NCBI GenBank assembly: GCA_023300375.1
Contig: JALZWO010000001.1
Location: forward strand, 1-64,000
Reading direction: 5' to 3'
DNA length: 64,000 nt
Source of the DNA: Granulosicoccus sp.
GTDB taxonomy: Bacteria; Pseudomonadota; Gammaproteobacteria; Granulosicoccales; Granulosicoccaceae
In this document: positions 1 to 8,063 of the stretch, one piece after another
How positions within the stretch are numbered: position 1 is the stretch's first letter
Layout: each line of letters opens with the position of its first letter
Made by a program: the position numbers and the translations under genes
Notes under the pieces: model-generated
Databases searched by the model: none
Seen by the model: only the letters and a program-made list of their open reading frames with translations
Told to the model about the DNA's origin: nothing

Positions 1-2
1 TT

Positions 3-491
3 GATGCCGCTATCGCACAATCGAAAGCTGAGGCTGCCAATATCTGGCATATCCGAGAACACATAGACATCGCCTTAGAGCCAGACCCTATTTTTGTCTA
101 CGACGTAAGCCTACCCATCTCAGAAATGGAATCCTATGTAAACGAACTCCATGTGGAGTTAAGTAAGATCTGGCCTCACCTACAGCTGTATGTTTACGGG
201 CACCTGGCAGATGGAAATTTGCATGTACTAGTGGCCCCTTCTGAAACAGAACAGATGCTAGACGATAACAACACGATACGAGAACAATGGCAGGCACAAA
301 GCAACCAACTAGTTTATGGCCCACTGCAAGCTTTCGGTGGCTCCATATCCGCAGAACACGGCATAGGGCTGACTAAAAAGCCCTACCTGTCCTTGTCACG
401 AAACGACCAAGAAATTGAATTGATGCAACTCCTGAAAAAGACACTGGATCCTAAAAATATCTTGAACCCTGGCAAAGTAATCAATGTTTAA
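3..491 (+). CDS. FAD-linked oxidase, C-terminal part (truncated by window edge)
   Basis: Only the last 162 codons are in the window; the reading frame is open to the left edge, so the start and the FAD-binding PP-loop domain lie outside. What remains is the C-terminal domain of the GlcD / D-lactate / D-2-hydroxyglutarate dehydrogenase family. It carries the GHLADGNLH motif, whose histidines bind metal and substrate in this family, and the late SAEHGIG motif, and ends with the usual DPKNILNPGK. Such enzymes oxidise D-2-hydroxy acids and pass electrons to a quinone or flavoprotein. The substrate cannot be decided from this fragment. An AEC carrier gene follows 110 bases downstream on the same strand. 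Confidence 0.85.
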   Translation, partial: DAAIAQSKAEAANIWHIREHIDIALEPDPIFVYDVSLPISEMESYVNELHVELSKIWPHLQLYVYGHLADGNLHVLVAPSETEQMLDDNNTIREQWQAQSNQLVYGPLQAFGGSISAEHGIGLTKKPYLSLSRNDQEIELMQLLKKTLDPKNILNPGKVINV

Positions 492-601
492 GACTTCACA
501 TCATGAAAATAGTCGAGCGAGCATGATTCTATGTTGAGTCGATTGTTTAACCGCTTAGACTCCTTGTCTGCTAAGCACCAACCCTTAAAAACAAATCCAA
601 C

Positions 602-1546
602 ATGCTTCAAGTAGTAGCGTTAGTCTTGCCGCTATTTGGTTTGATCGTTCTGGGGTATTTAGCTGGACGATGGCGACAGATACCAACAGAGGGCCTCGCA
701 TGGATGAATTTTTTTATCGTCTACGTTGCTCTACCCGCATTGTTTTTTAATTTGTTGTCCAAGACGCCAGTAAGCGAATTCGCCAATGGCCGCTTTTTAT
801 TAACGACAACGTTAGGTACTGTTGTCGTATTTATACTCAGCTTTTTTATTGGTCGTGCGCTTAGAGGCGCCAACACACAAACAGCCACTATTCACGGATT
901 CGCTGGCGCCTACGGCAATGTCGGATATCTGGGCCCACCACTTGCTATTGCAGCATTTGGCCCAGAGGCGGGAGTGCCAGTTGCTTTAATTTTCTGCATT
1001 GATAACTCTATGCATTTCATTCTTGCACCCTCACTGATGGCTATGGGTGGGCAACATAAGCTCAGCAAATATCAATTGGGTAAAGATATCGCGAGTAAAA
1101 TCTTCACCCACCCGTTTATATTGGCAACGCTTGCAGGGATACTCGCAGCGTTCTTTAGCTTCGTCCCACCTGCCCCCGTGTCATCATTGCTAAATTCTCT
1201 GTCGAGCGCCGCAGCCCCTTGCGCATTATTTGTAATGGGTGTTACCGCAGCGCTAAGACCACTTAAAAGAATACCTGTAGAACTTGCGTATTTGGTACCG
1301 ATAAAGCTGCTGATTCACCCTGCCATCATGTACCTTCTTTTAATACAGATTCCAGATCTGAACACCATTTGGCTTCATTCGGCTGTTTTGCTAGCCGCAC
1401 TGCCCAGCGCTACAAATGTGTTTGTTATCGCCCAGCAATACGGCGTCTGGGAAGAACGCGCATCAAGCGCCGTTGTTTTGTCTACAGCACTGTCCATCTT
1501 CACTCTAACAACGTATTTGTATCTATCTACCAACGGATACCTATAA
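602..1546 (+). CDS. AEC-family (auxin efflux carrier-like) permease
   Basis: A 314-residue, very hydrophobic protein with about ten predicted membrane segments, typical in length for bacterial AEC carriers. The family signature around an asparagine and glycine-proline pair is visible at residues 102-113 (AYGNVGYLGPPL). Family members export or import small organic acids such as malate or malonate; the substrate here is unknown. The stop codon lies 4 bases before the start of the next gene, so the two are probably co-transcribed. The oxidase upstream may belong to the same unit, which would suit a carrier of a hydroxy acid, but that is inference. Confidence 0.85.
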   Translation: MLQVVALVLPLFGLIVLGYLAGRWRQIPTEGLAWMNFFIVYVALPALFFNLLSKTPVSEFANGRFLLTTTLGTVVVFILSFFIGRALRGANTQTATIHGFAGAYGNVGYLGPPLAIAAFGPEAGVPVALIFCIDNSMHFILAPSLMAMGGQHKLSKYQLGKDIASKIFTHPFILATLAGILAAFFSFVPPAPVSSLLNSLSSAAAPCALFVMGVTAALRPLKRIPVELAYLVPIKLLIHPAIMYLLLIQIPDLNTIWLHSAVLLAALPSATNVFVIAQQYGVWEERASSAVVLSTALSIFTLTTYLYLSTNGYL

Positions 1547-1550
1547 AAAG

Positions 1551-2702
1551 ATGTCATCAAATGATACTGCTGAGCAAAGTTCGACAATTGCACTCAAACG
1601 CCAACGGGTAAAAGCGGCACTTGCCAGTCTGTTTGTCGGTGACTCTTTGTCAATGCCAGTTCATTGGTTCTATAACCCTGGAGACATTCTGCGAGTATTC
1701 GGCAACTATGGCATCACGGGTCTAGAGGCAGCTCCCGAAACTCATCCCAGTTCAATTATGTCCTTGCATTCAACAACCGCTGGGGGCAGAGCCAATCGTG
1801 GCAAACAACCTGAACAACAGGTTGTAGGAGAGTACATCCTGAAAGGTAAACAACACCTTTGGGGCCGTCCACAAGGGCACTATCATCATGGTATGCAGGC
1901 TGGCGATAACACCTTAAACGCCTGGTGGGCAAGGTTGCTCATCAATCATCTGCACGCAGCAGACACTTATCAACCAGACGACTGGGTGCAAACGTATATC
2001 GACTTCATGACAGCTGATCCCTCACCACACCCAGACACTTATGCCGAGAGTTGTCATCGCGGATTTTTCGCCAATCTAATTGCTGGCAAACCACCACTCC
2101 AGTGCGGGGCCGTGACTCACGACACCCCATCGATGGGAGCGCTCGTTACTATTGCACCTTTAGCCCTTGCCTTGTTCGGGCAAGGTGAGCCTATGGATAA
2201 AGTCACAAAATTGTGTCGTGAGCATGTTTGGATGACTCATCCGGACAACTTCCTGATGCAAGTTGTTGACACCTACGTAACGTTATTGAAACAACTACTT
2301 GACAGGCCTGCCGGCCCTTGTGAAGACGCCCTGTTTACGCAAGCCGCTACTGTCATACCGGGTACACGTGTCGATAAACTACTGGCGGCTAACAAACCCG
2401 ATAACTACGTGATTGGTCGAACCTATTCACTGGCTTGCTACATCACTGATTCATGGCCCAGCGTTTGTTATCTGGCTGCCAAATATAATCAGGATATAGC
2501 CAAGGCCTTGCTCCTTAATACCAACCTAGGCGGAGAAAATGCCCACCGAGGATCAGTGCTTGGCACTCTACTTGGCATGGTTGACGGAAGTTTTCCAGAC
2601 AACTGGTATCAAAACCTGACCCTACAACCTGCTCTGGATGTAGAAATTGATCAGTTCCTAAACAAATTTTACCCGTTCGAAGAGGAAACGATTACTGGCT
2701 GA
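1551..2702 (+). CDS. ADP-ribosylglycohydrolase-like protein
   Basis: A 383-residue protein with the all-helical ADP-ribosylglycohydrolase/J1-crystallin layout: GDSLSMPVHW at 30-39, AGDNTLNAWW at 117-126 and GGENAHRG at 328-335. In active mono-ADP-ribosyl hydrolases the second and third motifs hold the aspartates that bind two magnesium ions (TDDT and GGDTD types). Here they read GDNT and GGENAHRG, so metal binding and substrate may differ. The start is 4 bases after the AEC gene, implying translational coupling. Its 3' end overlaps the convergent MFS gene by 34 bases. The fold assignment is firm; the reaction is not. Confidence 0.75.
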   Translation: MSSNDTAEQSSTIALKRQRVKAALASLFVGDSLSMPVHWFYNPGDILRVFGNYGITGLEAAPETHPSSIMSLHSTTAGGRANRGKQPEQQVVGEYILKGKQHLWGRPQGHYHHGMQAGDNTLNAWWARLLINHLHAADTYQPDDWVQTYIDFMTADPSPHPDTYAESCHRGFFANLIAGKPPLQCGAVTHDTPSMGALVTIAPLALALFGQGEPMDKVTKLCREHVWMTHPDNFLMQVVDTYVTLLKQLLDRPAGPCEDALFTQAATVIPGTRVDKLLAANKPDNYVIGRTYSLACYITDSWPSVCYLAAKYNQDIAKALLLNTNLGGENAHRGSVLGTLLGMVDGSFPDNWYQNLTLQPALDVEIDQFLNKFYPFEEETITG

Positions 2703-3919
2703 GCACGGCCCGCCAGCACTCTGGATATTGGAAATAGAATTAACATCATAAGTAGGCAATAAGCACTCATAAAAAAGAGTTGACGTTCAAACCCAATTCC
2801 ACGATCAATAAACCAACCCGTTATGCCAGGACCGAGTGCCGAGGCGAAAACCATAGCTGCCGAAACAATGGCACGTATCGATCCTAAATGGCGAGTGCCA
2901 TATATCTCAGGCCAGATACTGCCAAAGACAGCGCTGGAAATTCCATAGGATGCGCCCAGAAAAAACATAAAAACCTGCATGCTCCAAGGTGTATCGAAAT
3001 ACCCAAGACTGGCGCAACCTATACCCAGTGGGCACAGGAACAGTGGCAACATAATTCTGGCACTAAAGCGATCTATCAATTGCCCTACCAACAATCCCAC
3101 GCCTATAGAGGTAACAGACATCACGACAAATGAGCTTGCCACAACCGTGGGAGCCCACAGTTTTATCTGTGCCAAGTGAACCTGATGAAAAAATACAGAT
3201 GTGCCAATGAAGGCTGGCGCGAGGACGCCTGTGCAAACCATCCAGAAAGGCACATCCTTGAGCACTTCAGCACGTGTCCATTGCTTGCCGCGTTCTGACT
3301 GCTCACGCTCCGCTGATGTAGGTGTGCGGGCGACAGCGAGTAATTTGTGGCTCAACGGTAACGCCAGTAGCAAAAGACCAACGGCGGCCAACAACCAGGC
3401 AATGCGCCAATTGACCAAAACCAGCAAGCTAACCATCAGGATCGGCAATAAACCCTCACCCAGCTGATGCCCAGTTGTCGTGATAGCAACAGCACGTCCA
3501 CGTTCAGCATGAAACCAACGTCCCATCGCAACCAGAGCCGTGTGAGTGAGCATCCCCTGCCCAAATAAACGCAGAAGATAGATGGCGACCAATAACACTA
3601 GCCAGTTCTGCGCAATCGATATAAGGAACGCAGCACCTGCTAATGCCAATATCAAGAACTTTGCAAGCCTTGTCACTTCAATGTGATCGACAATTTTTCC
3701 GAGCCAAATCAACGTGATGGCACTTCCCAGTGTCGCCAGCATGTACAGAAAGCCAAATTCCCCGTGGCTCATGTCAAAATCAGACCGGATTTGTCCTGCA
3801 AACAGGCTAATAAAGAAAGTTTGCCCCACACTTGAGCAGAAAGTCAGCAGTACTCCACCAGCAAGCCAAGTAAAATTTCGGCGAAAAAAAGCACCAAATG
3901 TCTGAGGAAGGTCACGCAT
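2669..3919 (-). CDS. MFS transporter
   Basis: A 416-residue protein with about twelve membrane segments and a central hydrophilic loop near residues 195-220 (many Arg, Glu and Lys), the standard 6+6 MFS shape. The loop between helices 2 and 3 reads GKIVDH, a weak form of the MFS motif A. The sequence resembles the monocarboxylate/oxalate-formate type of carriers, but no substrate can be assigned. It converges with the ADP-ribosylglycohydrolase-like gene and overlaps its 3' end. A short perfect inverted repeat lies about 43 bases upstream of the start and could be an operator. Confidence 0.8.
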   Translation of the reverse strand: MRDLPQTFGAFFRRNFTWLAGGVLLTFCSSVGQTFFISLFAGQIRSDFDMSHGEFGFLYMLATLGSAITLIWLGKIVDHIEVTRLAKFLILALAGAAFLISIAQNWLVLLVAIYLLRLFGQGMLTHTALVAMGRWFHAERGRAVAITTTGHQLGEGLLPILMVSLLVLVNWRIAWLLAAVGLLLLALPLSHKLLAVARTPTSAEREQSERGKQWTRAEVLKDVPFWMVCTGVLAPAFIGTSVFFHQVHLAQIKLWAPTVVASSFVVMSVTSIGVGLLVGQLIDRFSARIMLPLFLCPLGIGCASLGYFDTPWSMQVFMFFLGASYGISSAVFGSIWPEIYGTRHLGSIRAIVSAAMVFASALGPGITGWFIDRGIGFERQLFFMSAYCLLMMLILFPISRVLAGRAQPVIVSSSNG

Positions 3920-3961
3920 TGTGATACTGCTGTCGTGTGAAGCTGAAAGAAACCGGCAAAG

Positions 3962-3977
3962 ACGGTATACTTACCGT
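3962..3977 (-). promoter_or_regulatory. Inverted repeat upstream of the MFS gene, possible operator
   Basis: Perfect 6-base arms ACGGTA and TACCGT separated by TACT, 43 bases upstream of the MFS start codon in the 261-base gap before the plus-strand coiled-coil gene. Size and position suit a dimeric repressor site. No regulator gene lies next to it, and arms of this length can occur by chance. Confidence 0.3.
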
Positions 3978-4180
3978 AGATGAGTGTTGATAGCCTCATC
4001 ATTGTGCATTATTCAATAGACGCTTTTACAGCGCAGACCTATTTATGTAACCAATCAGCTAGTCAATGTTTAAGCCAACTTACAGGCTCATGTATCTGAT
4101 TTAGCGCAACTTCTATTTCAAAACCAGCCCTCTATCGCATAGGTGATGTCGGCTATTTCATTCGTTCAAGAGATTATTAC

Positions 4181-4945
4181 GTGAGTCAAGCCGACAACGA
4201 ACAGCAATTAAGAATTTGGAAAGACCTGGCCATCAGCAAGCAAATGCTGATGAACGAAGCCGCTTCTGCTCTAAAGTTGAAAGACGATTTCACCGCAGAA
4301 GATTTACGTGCAGCTCTAAACACCGCAATTAATCGTGCAAAAGACGCCGACGCTGATATGGCAGAAACGCGTAACCGCGCCTCTGAAGAAATCGGTGCCA
4401 TGCAGGCCGAAGTAAAGAAAACCATCAAGTCTCGCACTGAAGCAGAGGCACTTCGTGACGCTGCAAACGCTGAAAAAGAAACAGCAGAAGCAGCCTTGGC
4501 GACAGGTCGTAAAGACAACGCTGACGGGTTGAGAAAAGCCAAGCGTGCCGTAGAAGACAAGCAAAAAGAACTCAAGGCAATCAATACAGCTCTTGCTGAC
4601 ACGCCTGAGAACATCGTCAAGAAACTCAAGACGTTAAAAAAGCAAAAGCTCGATGAAGGCAATGCTCGTAAGACAGCTGAAGATGCTAACCGCAAGCTTA
4701 AGAAAGAAAACAAGGAACAGAAGGAAGAGCTAGAAACTCTTACAGACCTCAAGGAGCAGGCAGCTAGCCTGTTAGCGGCCTACCGTGAATTACGTACTTG
4801 GGCAGACGAGGTTGAGGCGCGTGAAGATAGCAAGGACATAGACAATGCAGCGCCCAAAGCTGATGCTAAATTGCTGTCTGCTATCGAAACCACGACTGCC
4901 GCAGCCGATGAGACCGAAGAAAAGTTAGAAGCAGCTACAGCGTAG
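4181..4945 (+). CDS. Uncharacterised coiled-coil protein
   Basis: I do not recognise this 254-residue protein. It starts with GTG and has no signal peptide or membrane segment, so it is probably cytoplasmic. From about residue 40 to 200 it is almost entirely Ala, Glu, Lys, Asp and Arg in heptad-like order, predicting long coiled coils. One break contains a proline near residue 142 (ADTPENIV). The last 40 residues are acidic and alanine-rich. The base composition of such Ala/Glu/Lys codons also leaves a long spurious open frame on the other strand. It appears monocistronic: the upstream neighbour is divergent, and a hairpin follows the stop. Confidence 0.75.
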   Translation: MSQADNEQQLRIWKDLAISKQMLMNEAASALKLKDDFTAEDLRAALNTAINRAKDADADMAETRNRASEEIGAMQAEVKKTIKSRTEAEALRDAANAEKETAEAALATGRKDNADGLRKAKRAVEDKQKELKAINTALADTPENIVKKLKTLKKQKLDEGNARKTAEDANRKLKKENKEQKEELETLTDLKEQAASLLAAYRELRTWADEVEAREDSKDIDNAAPKADAKLLSAIETTTAAADETEEKLEAATA

Positions 4946-4954
4946 TAACGCCTA

Positions 4955-4980
4955 TGGATGGGTCTAAAAAGACTCATCCA
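4955..4980 (+). terminator. Hairpin after the coiled-coil gene
   Basis: An 11-base stem with one mismatch (TGGATGGGTCT against AGACTCATCCA) and an AAAA loop, beginning 9 bases after the stop codon. No T-run follows, so it is at best a weak or Rho-assisted terminator, or a 3'-end stabiliser. It lies 54 bases before pxpA. Confidence 0.4.
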
Positions 4981-5034
4981 CAGCAGCTGAGTACAAGTCA
5001 CAAAGCGTGACTTCACCAAGTTGACGCCTCCAGC

Positions 5035-5811
5035 ATGAAAATTAATCTCAACGCTGACCTTGGCGAGTCCTTTGGCCCATGGCCCATGGGCGATGATGCC
5101 AACCTACTCAAAACCGTTGACTCGGCCAATATAGCCTGTGGATTCCACGCTGGTGACCCTGTAGTCATGAGCAGAACCTTACGCGCTGCAATAGACCGAT
5201 CAGTCAGTATAGGCGCCCACCCGGGCTTTGCTGACCTGCAAGGTTTTGGACGTCGAAAAATGGAACTGCCGGCGGAAGAACTTACCGCCTTGGTGCAATT
5301 TCAATTGTCATCCATCGAGGGTATGGCTCGAACTGCTGGTGGCAAACTTACCCATGTAAAACCACACGGCGCTCTCAATAATATGGCTTGCGATGATAGG
5401 GCTATGGCAGATGTTATTACCTCCGCTGTTCATCAGTATGATGCTTCTCTGATCTTTTTAGCTCCAGCCTTATCCGAACTTGAAAAATCAGCGCGAGCGC
5501 TAAGCATGCGCGTTGCGGGTGAAGTATTTGCAGACCGTGCATACACAGATTCTGGATCGTTGGTCTCCAGAAGTCAGCCTGGTGCCGTACTGGTAAACAC
5601 AGAAGATTGCATTGCACACGTCCGAAACATGATAGAAGCCGGGGGAATAGTCACCCAAACTGGCAAGGTATTATCGACCACGTTTAAAAGTATTTGCATT
5701 CATGGGGACAACCACCATGCCGTCGAGAGCGCAAAACGCATACGCCAAACACTACTTGACGATGGGCATGAACTTTTGGCCCTGAGCGAACTTGAATACG
5801 TCTCCCGTTAG
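5035..5811 (+). CDS. pxpA: 5-oxoprolinase subunit A (LamB/YcsF family)
   Basis: A 258-residue protein with the complete LamB/YcsF signature: NADLGESFGPW near the N-terminus, ACGFHAGDP at 35-43, HPGFAD at 62-67, FGRR at 71-74 and KPHGAL at 109-114. PxpA works with PxpB and PxpC to open 5-oxoproline (pyroglutamate) to glutamate using ATP. Normally pxpB and pxpC lie beside it, but here the neighbours are a coiled-coil gene and a lipoprotein gene. Its partners must be elsewhere in the genome or absent. Length and motifs are normal, so the gene looks intact. Confidence 0.9.
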   Translation: MKINLNADLGESFGPWPMGDDANLLKTVDSANIACGFHAGDPVVMSRTLRAAIDRSVSIGAHPGFADLQGFGRRKMELPAEELTALVQFQLSSIEGMARTAGGKLTHVKPHGALNNMACDDRAMADVITSAVHQYDASLIFLAPALSELEKSARALSMRVAGEVFADRAYTDSGSLVSRSQPGAVLVNTEDCIAHVRNMIEAGGIVTQTGKVLSTTFKSICIHGDNHHAVESAKRIRQTLLDDGHELLALSELEYVSR

Positions 5812-5971
5812 CTCTCTTAAAGTAATCGAAAAGTTACAGACAGCTAGTCTACCCTGCGCTTCTGGCCTGTTTTGCGAGGGATGTTTCTAAATGCAACAAT
5901 TGCACCATCCCAAGTACAAAAATTTGAGTTTAGACTATATTCATAGTAAGGGAATTTTCAGAGCTTTCATC

Positions 5972-6544
5972 ATGAGCAGTTTGACAAAAAATATTTTGGT
6001 CACGTGTTTTTCAGTCTTAGCAATCACCAGCTGTGGTGATTCAAGTAAGGAGCCAGTGTCGCAGGTTCAAGAAGCTTTAGAGCAAGCTGTTAAAGCAGGA
6101 GGCGATACGGTGCGAACAACCGTAGACAACTCACTTGAAGAAGGTGCAGAACAATGGACAAAATCAGAGCAGCTTAATGAACTCGCTGATGAGTTGAATT
6201 CTGAGCTTGAGCCAAAGTCGACGGTTGCGAGCGGCGACATTCCGTATCCTTTATATCCTAATGGTTCTAAATACAGAATTGGTGGAGAAAACGGGCTTAG
6301 AATCGTCCTGTTTCAAACAGAGGATTCGTTTCAGGAGGTAGACACTTACTTTCAAGAGCAAGCAAATATGTCTCGTCTAGATGCCATGCAAGATTATGTT
6401 CGCTACAGCGCTTCAGCCGACGATATTGATCCTTGGGCTACAGGAAAACCTGGAATAGTAATCCACGAGTTTAATGATGAAGCAGCTAAGTCAGCTGTTG
6501 GAGCTGATGGTACAGCTCGAACCAACATCATTATGAGCTACTGA
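5972..6544 (+). CDS. Small predicted lipoprotein, unknown function
   Basis: An open frame runs from 5891, but the ATG at 5972 gives a clean lipoprotein signal: a Lys at residue 6, a hydrophobic stretch and the lipobox ITSC with the lipidated cysteine at residue 21. This yields a 190-residue protein. Residues 25-75 are polar and probably helical (many Glu, Gln and Ala). The rest is a small soluble domain beginning near IPYPLYPNGSKY. No catalytic motif is visible. Residue +2 after the cysteine is Gly, so outer-membrane sorting is expected. Function unknown. Confidence 0.75.
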   Translation: MSSLTKNILVTCFSVLAITSCGDSSKEPVSQVQEALEQAVKAGGDTVRTTVDNSLEEGAEQWTKSEQLNELADELNSELEPKSTVASGDIPYPLYPNGSKYRIGGENGLRIVLFQTEDSFQEVDTYFQEQANMSRLDAMQDYVRYSASADDIDPWATGKPGIVIHEFNDEAAKSAVGADGTARTNIIMSY

Positions 6545-6651
6545 AAACCGATCAAGGGTCTATGGCAATATAAAGCCGCTACGAAGAAAATCGGTTGCAT
6601 TTCTGATGAGCTGCCCACCTCTACAGTAGGCCATTTTGGTTTGAGGCAGAC

Positions 6652-6678
6652 TCAACGTTTAGCTTTGCTAAACGTTGA
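6652..6678. terminator. Perfect 12-base-pair hairpin between convergent genes
   Basis: TCAACGTTTAGC and its exact complement are separated by TTT. It lies between the plus-strand lipoprotein gene and the minus-strand XRE regulator gene, where a shared terminator would be expected. Neither side has a convincing T-run, so termination strength is uncertain. The rest of the 299-base gap (6545-6843) holds a second, more distant pair AACCGAT/ATCGGTT but no gene that I can see. Confidence 0.45.
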
Positions 6679-6843
6679 ATTCCTCTAATAAAATAGAAAT
6701 TTTGATCCCGAATTTTTCTCCTAGGATGTGGAGCTGCTCGTATGCAGTTACTGGGCAACTGACTATAAGATTGCCACCAAAAAACTTCCTAGGGAACTGA
6801 AAACAGAAGCTTATACCAAGCCCCTGTTATCTAGCACACCTGA

Positions 6844-7380
6844 CTAAATCTCTGGCACTCTCAGACGAGCTCGTTGAGGCGTCATGTCAACACTAGTGGA
6901 TGGCTTGTTCAAACTACTCCCAGTAGCCGAATAGGATGATGCAGAGTTGAGTAATGAAGACGGACTTACAGCCTCACTGTGAGCCTTGTTTAGATTTCCA
7001 CTGGAGATCTCGAGGATTTCTGCCGCTAACAACGAACCAAGCGTTATGCCAATGGCCGCCGTCACTTTGCGAAGGAGAACAATTGATATATTGCCTTGCC
7101 CAGATTCCAGTTGCGCCAAATAGCGCTCTGATACACCTGACACTTCAGAGAGGCGTTTTCTCGACATCCGAAGTACCGAACGTTGAGCTCTCACCCTGAG
7201 ACCCACAATTCGAAGAAATTCATCTGTAGGCAGAGCATCCAGCCCAGCGAGGTGTTGGTGTTGATTCCGAGTTAGGCTGAGATGGTCATCCTGAGGCTCC
7301 TCCGAAGTCTCCACATCGCATTGCCGCGGTGGTGATTGAGAATTCGCAGCTGCGCTATAGTCATCAAACGAGTTACTCAT
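6844..7380 (-). CDS. XRE-family regulator with BoxR-like DNA-binding domain
   Basis: A 178-residue protein with one helix-turn-helix domain at about residues 57-121. The segment SGVSERYLAQLESGQGN (81-97) closely matches my memory of the DNA-binding part of BoxR, the benzoyl-CoA-responsive repressor of aerobic benzoate degradation. In BoxR a shikimate-kinase-like effector domain follows; here the 57 residues after the domain are Ser/Ala/Asn-rich and low in complexity, and there is no room downstream for a lost kinase part. A GGAG sits 8 bases before the ATG. The acidic N-terminal 50 residues look disordered. What it controls is unknown; CoA-ligase and transporter genes lie upstream on the same strand. 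Confidence 0.8.
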   Translation of the reverse strand: MSNSFDDYSAAANSQSPPRQCDVETSEEPQDDHLSLTRNQHQHLAGLDALPTDEFLRIVGLRVRAQRSVLRMSRKRLSEVSGVSERYLAQLESGQGNISIVLLRKVTAAIGITLGSLLAAEILEISSGNLNKAHSEAVSPSSLLNSASSYSATGSSLNKPSTSVDMTPQRARLRVPEI

Positions 7381-7523
7381 CTACACTTCTCCATTAGTGA
7401 TTTGGTTTCACGGTACTGCTGCCGACTTTATCACGCAACTTTAATGGCGTCTGTTTTTTTGTAACAATTTTTTACATAAAAATTAAACTTGTGAGTCGAT
7501 TCTTGCTTGCATGTGAATCACAC

Positions 7524-8063
7524 TCAGCGCAGTAGATCGCGTGCTCTACTCAATTTCTCCGCATCAGGCAGATCGGGACTCAGAACCACCGCAGTGGCCA
7601 CATCATTTGCAGAAGACTCATTTTTATGTCTTGTTGCACTTGATTTACCTCGGACCATCACGAACAAAGAGAATAGTCCTACGACGAGCAACACAAACGG
7701 CCCAATCCACAAAATCATCGTTTTACTGTTAAATCTAGGACGATACAGTACAAATTCCCCGTATCTGGATACCAGATACTCTTCGATATCCGCTTGATTT
7801 CCACCGGCCTCAATGAGCCGACGAATTTCGCGACGTAAATCCCCCGCTAGGCTGGCATCTGAATCAGCCAGATTCTGGTTTTGACACTTAAGGCAGCGAT
7901 ACTCGCGCAACAGCTCTTGGTACATCACTTTATGTTCAGGATTGGAAAAGCTAACCAGTTCATCGGCAGCATGCAATTGCCCAGTGGTAACCAGGAAACA
8001 CAACAACAGTGCACTTGCACACACACCAGTGCTCAGCCTTAACCGCAGAAAAACAGAATTCAT
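7524..8063 (-). CDS. ccmH: Cytochrome c maturation protein CcmH
   Basis: A 179-residue protein with a signal peptide ending near LHAAD, the thiol motif RCLKCQNQNLADSDA (Cys57 and Cys60) and one membrane segment at about 115-138. CcmH reduces the apocytochrome CXXCH thiols and belongs to the haem-ligation complex with CcmF. This is the short form without a TPR (CcmI) half. A 40-residue cytoplasmic tail follows the membrane segment. It is the last gene of the ccm cluster; its ATG overlaps the ccmG stop as ATGA. No ccmI follows. Confidence 0.93.
   Translation of the reverse strand: MNSVFLRLRLSTGVCASALLLCFLVTTGQLHAADELVSFSNPEHKVMYQELLREYRCLKCQNQNLADSDASLAGDLRREIRRLIEAGGNQADIEEYLVSRYGEFVLYRPRFNSKTMILWIGPFVLLVVGLFSLFVMVRGKSSATRHKNESSANDVATAVVLSPDLPDAEKLSRARDLLR

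Noticed and set aside
4186-4752. A 188-codon open frame on the minus strand opposite the coiled-coil gene, Ser/Ala/Phe-rich.
   Set aside because: It is the mirror of Ala/Glu/Lys codons on the other strand; no homology, no plausible start signal, and the plus-strand frame has a sound protein composition.
5819-5832. AAAGTAATCGAAAA here and again at 54983-54996, both in intergenic DNA.
   Set aside because: Fourteen A+T-rich bases shared twice in 64 kb, with no symmetry and no common gene context; likely chance.
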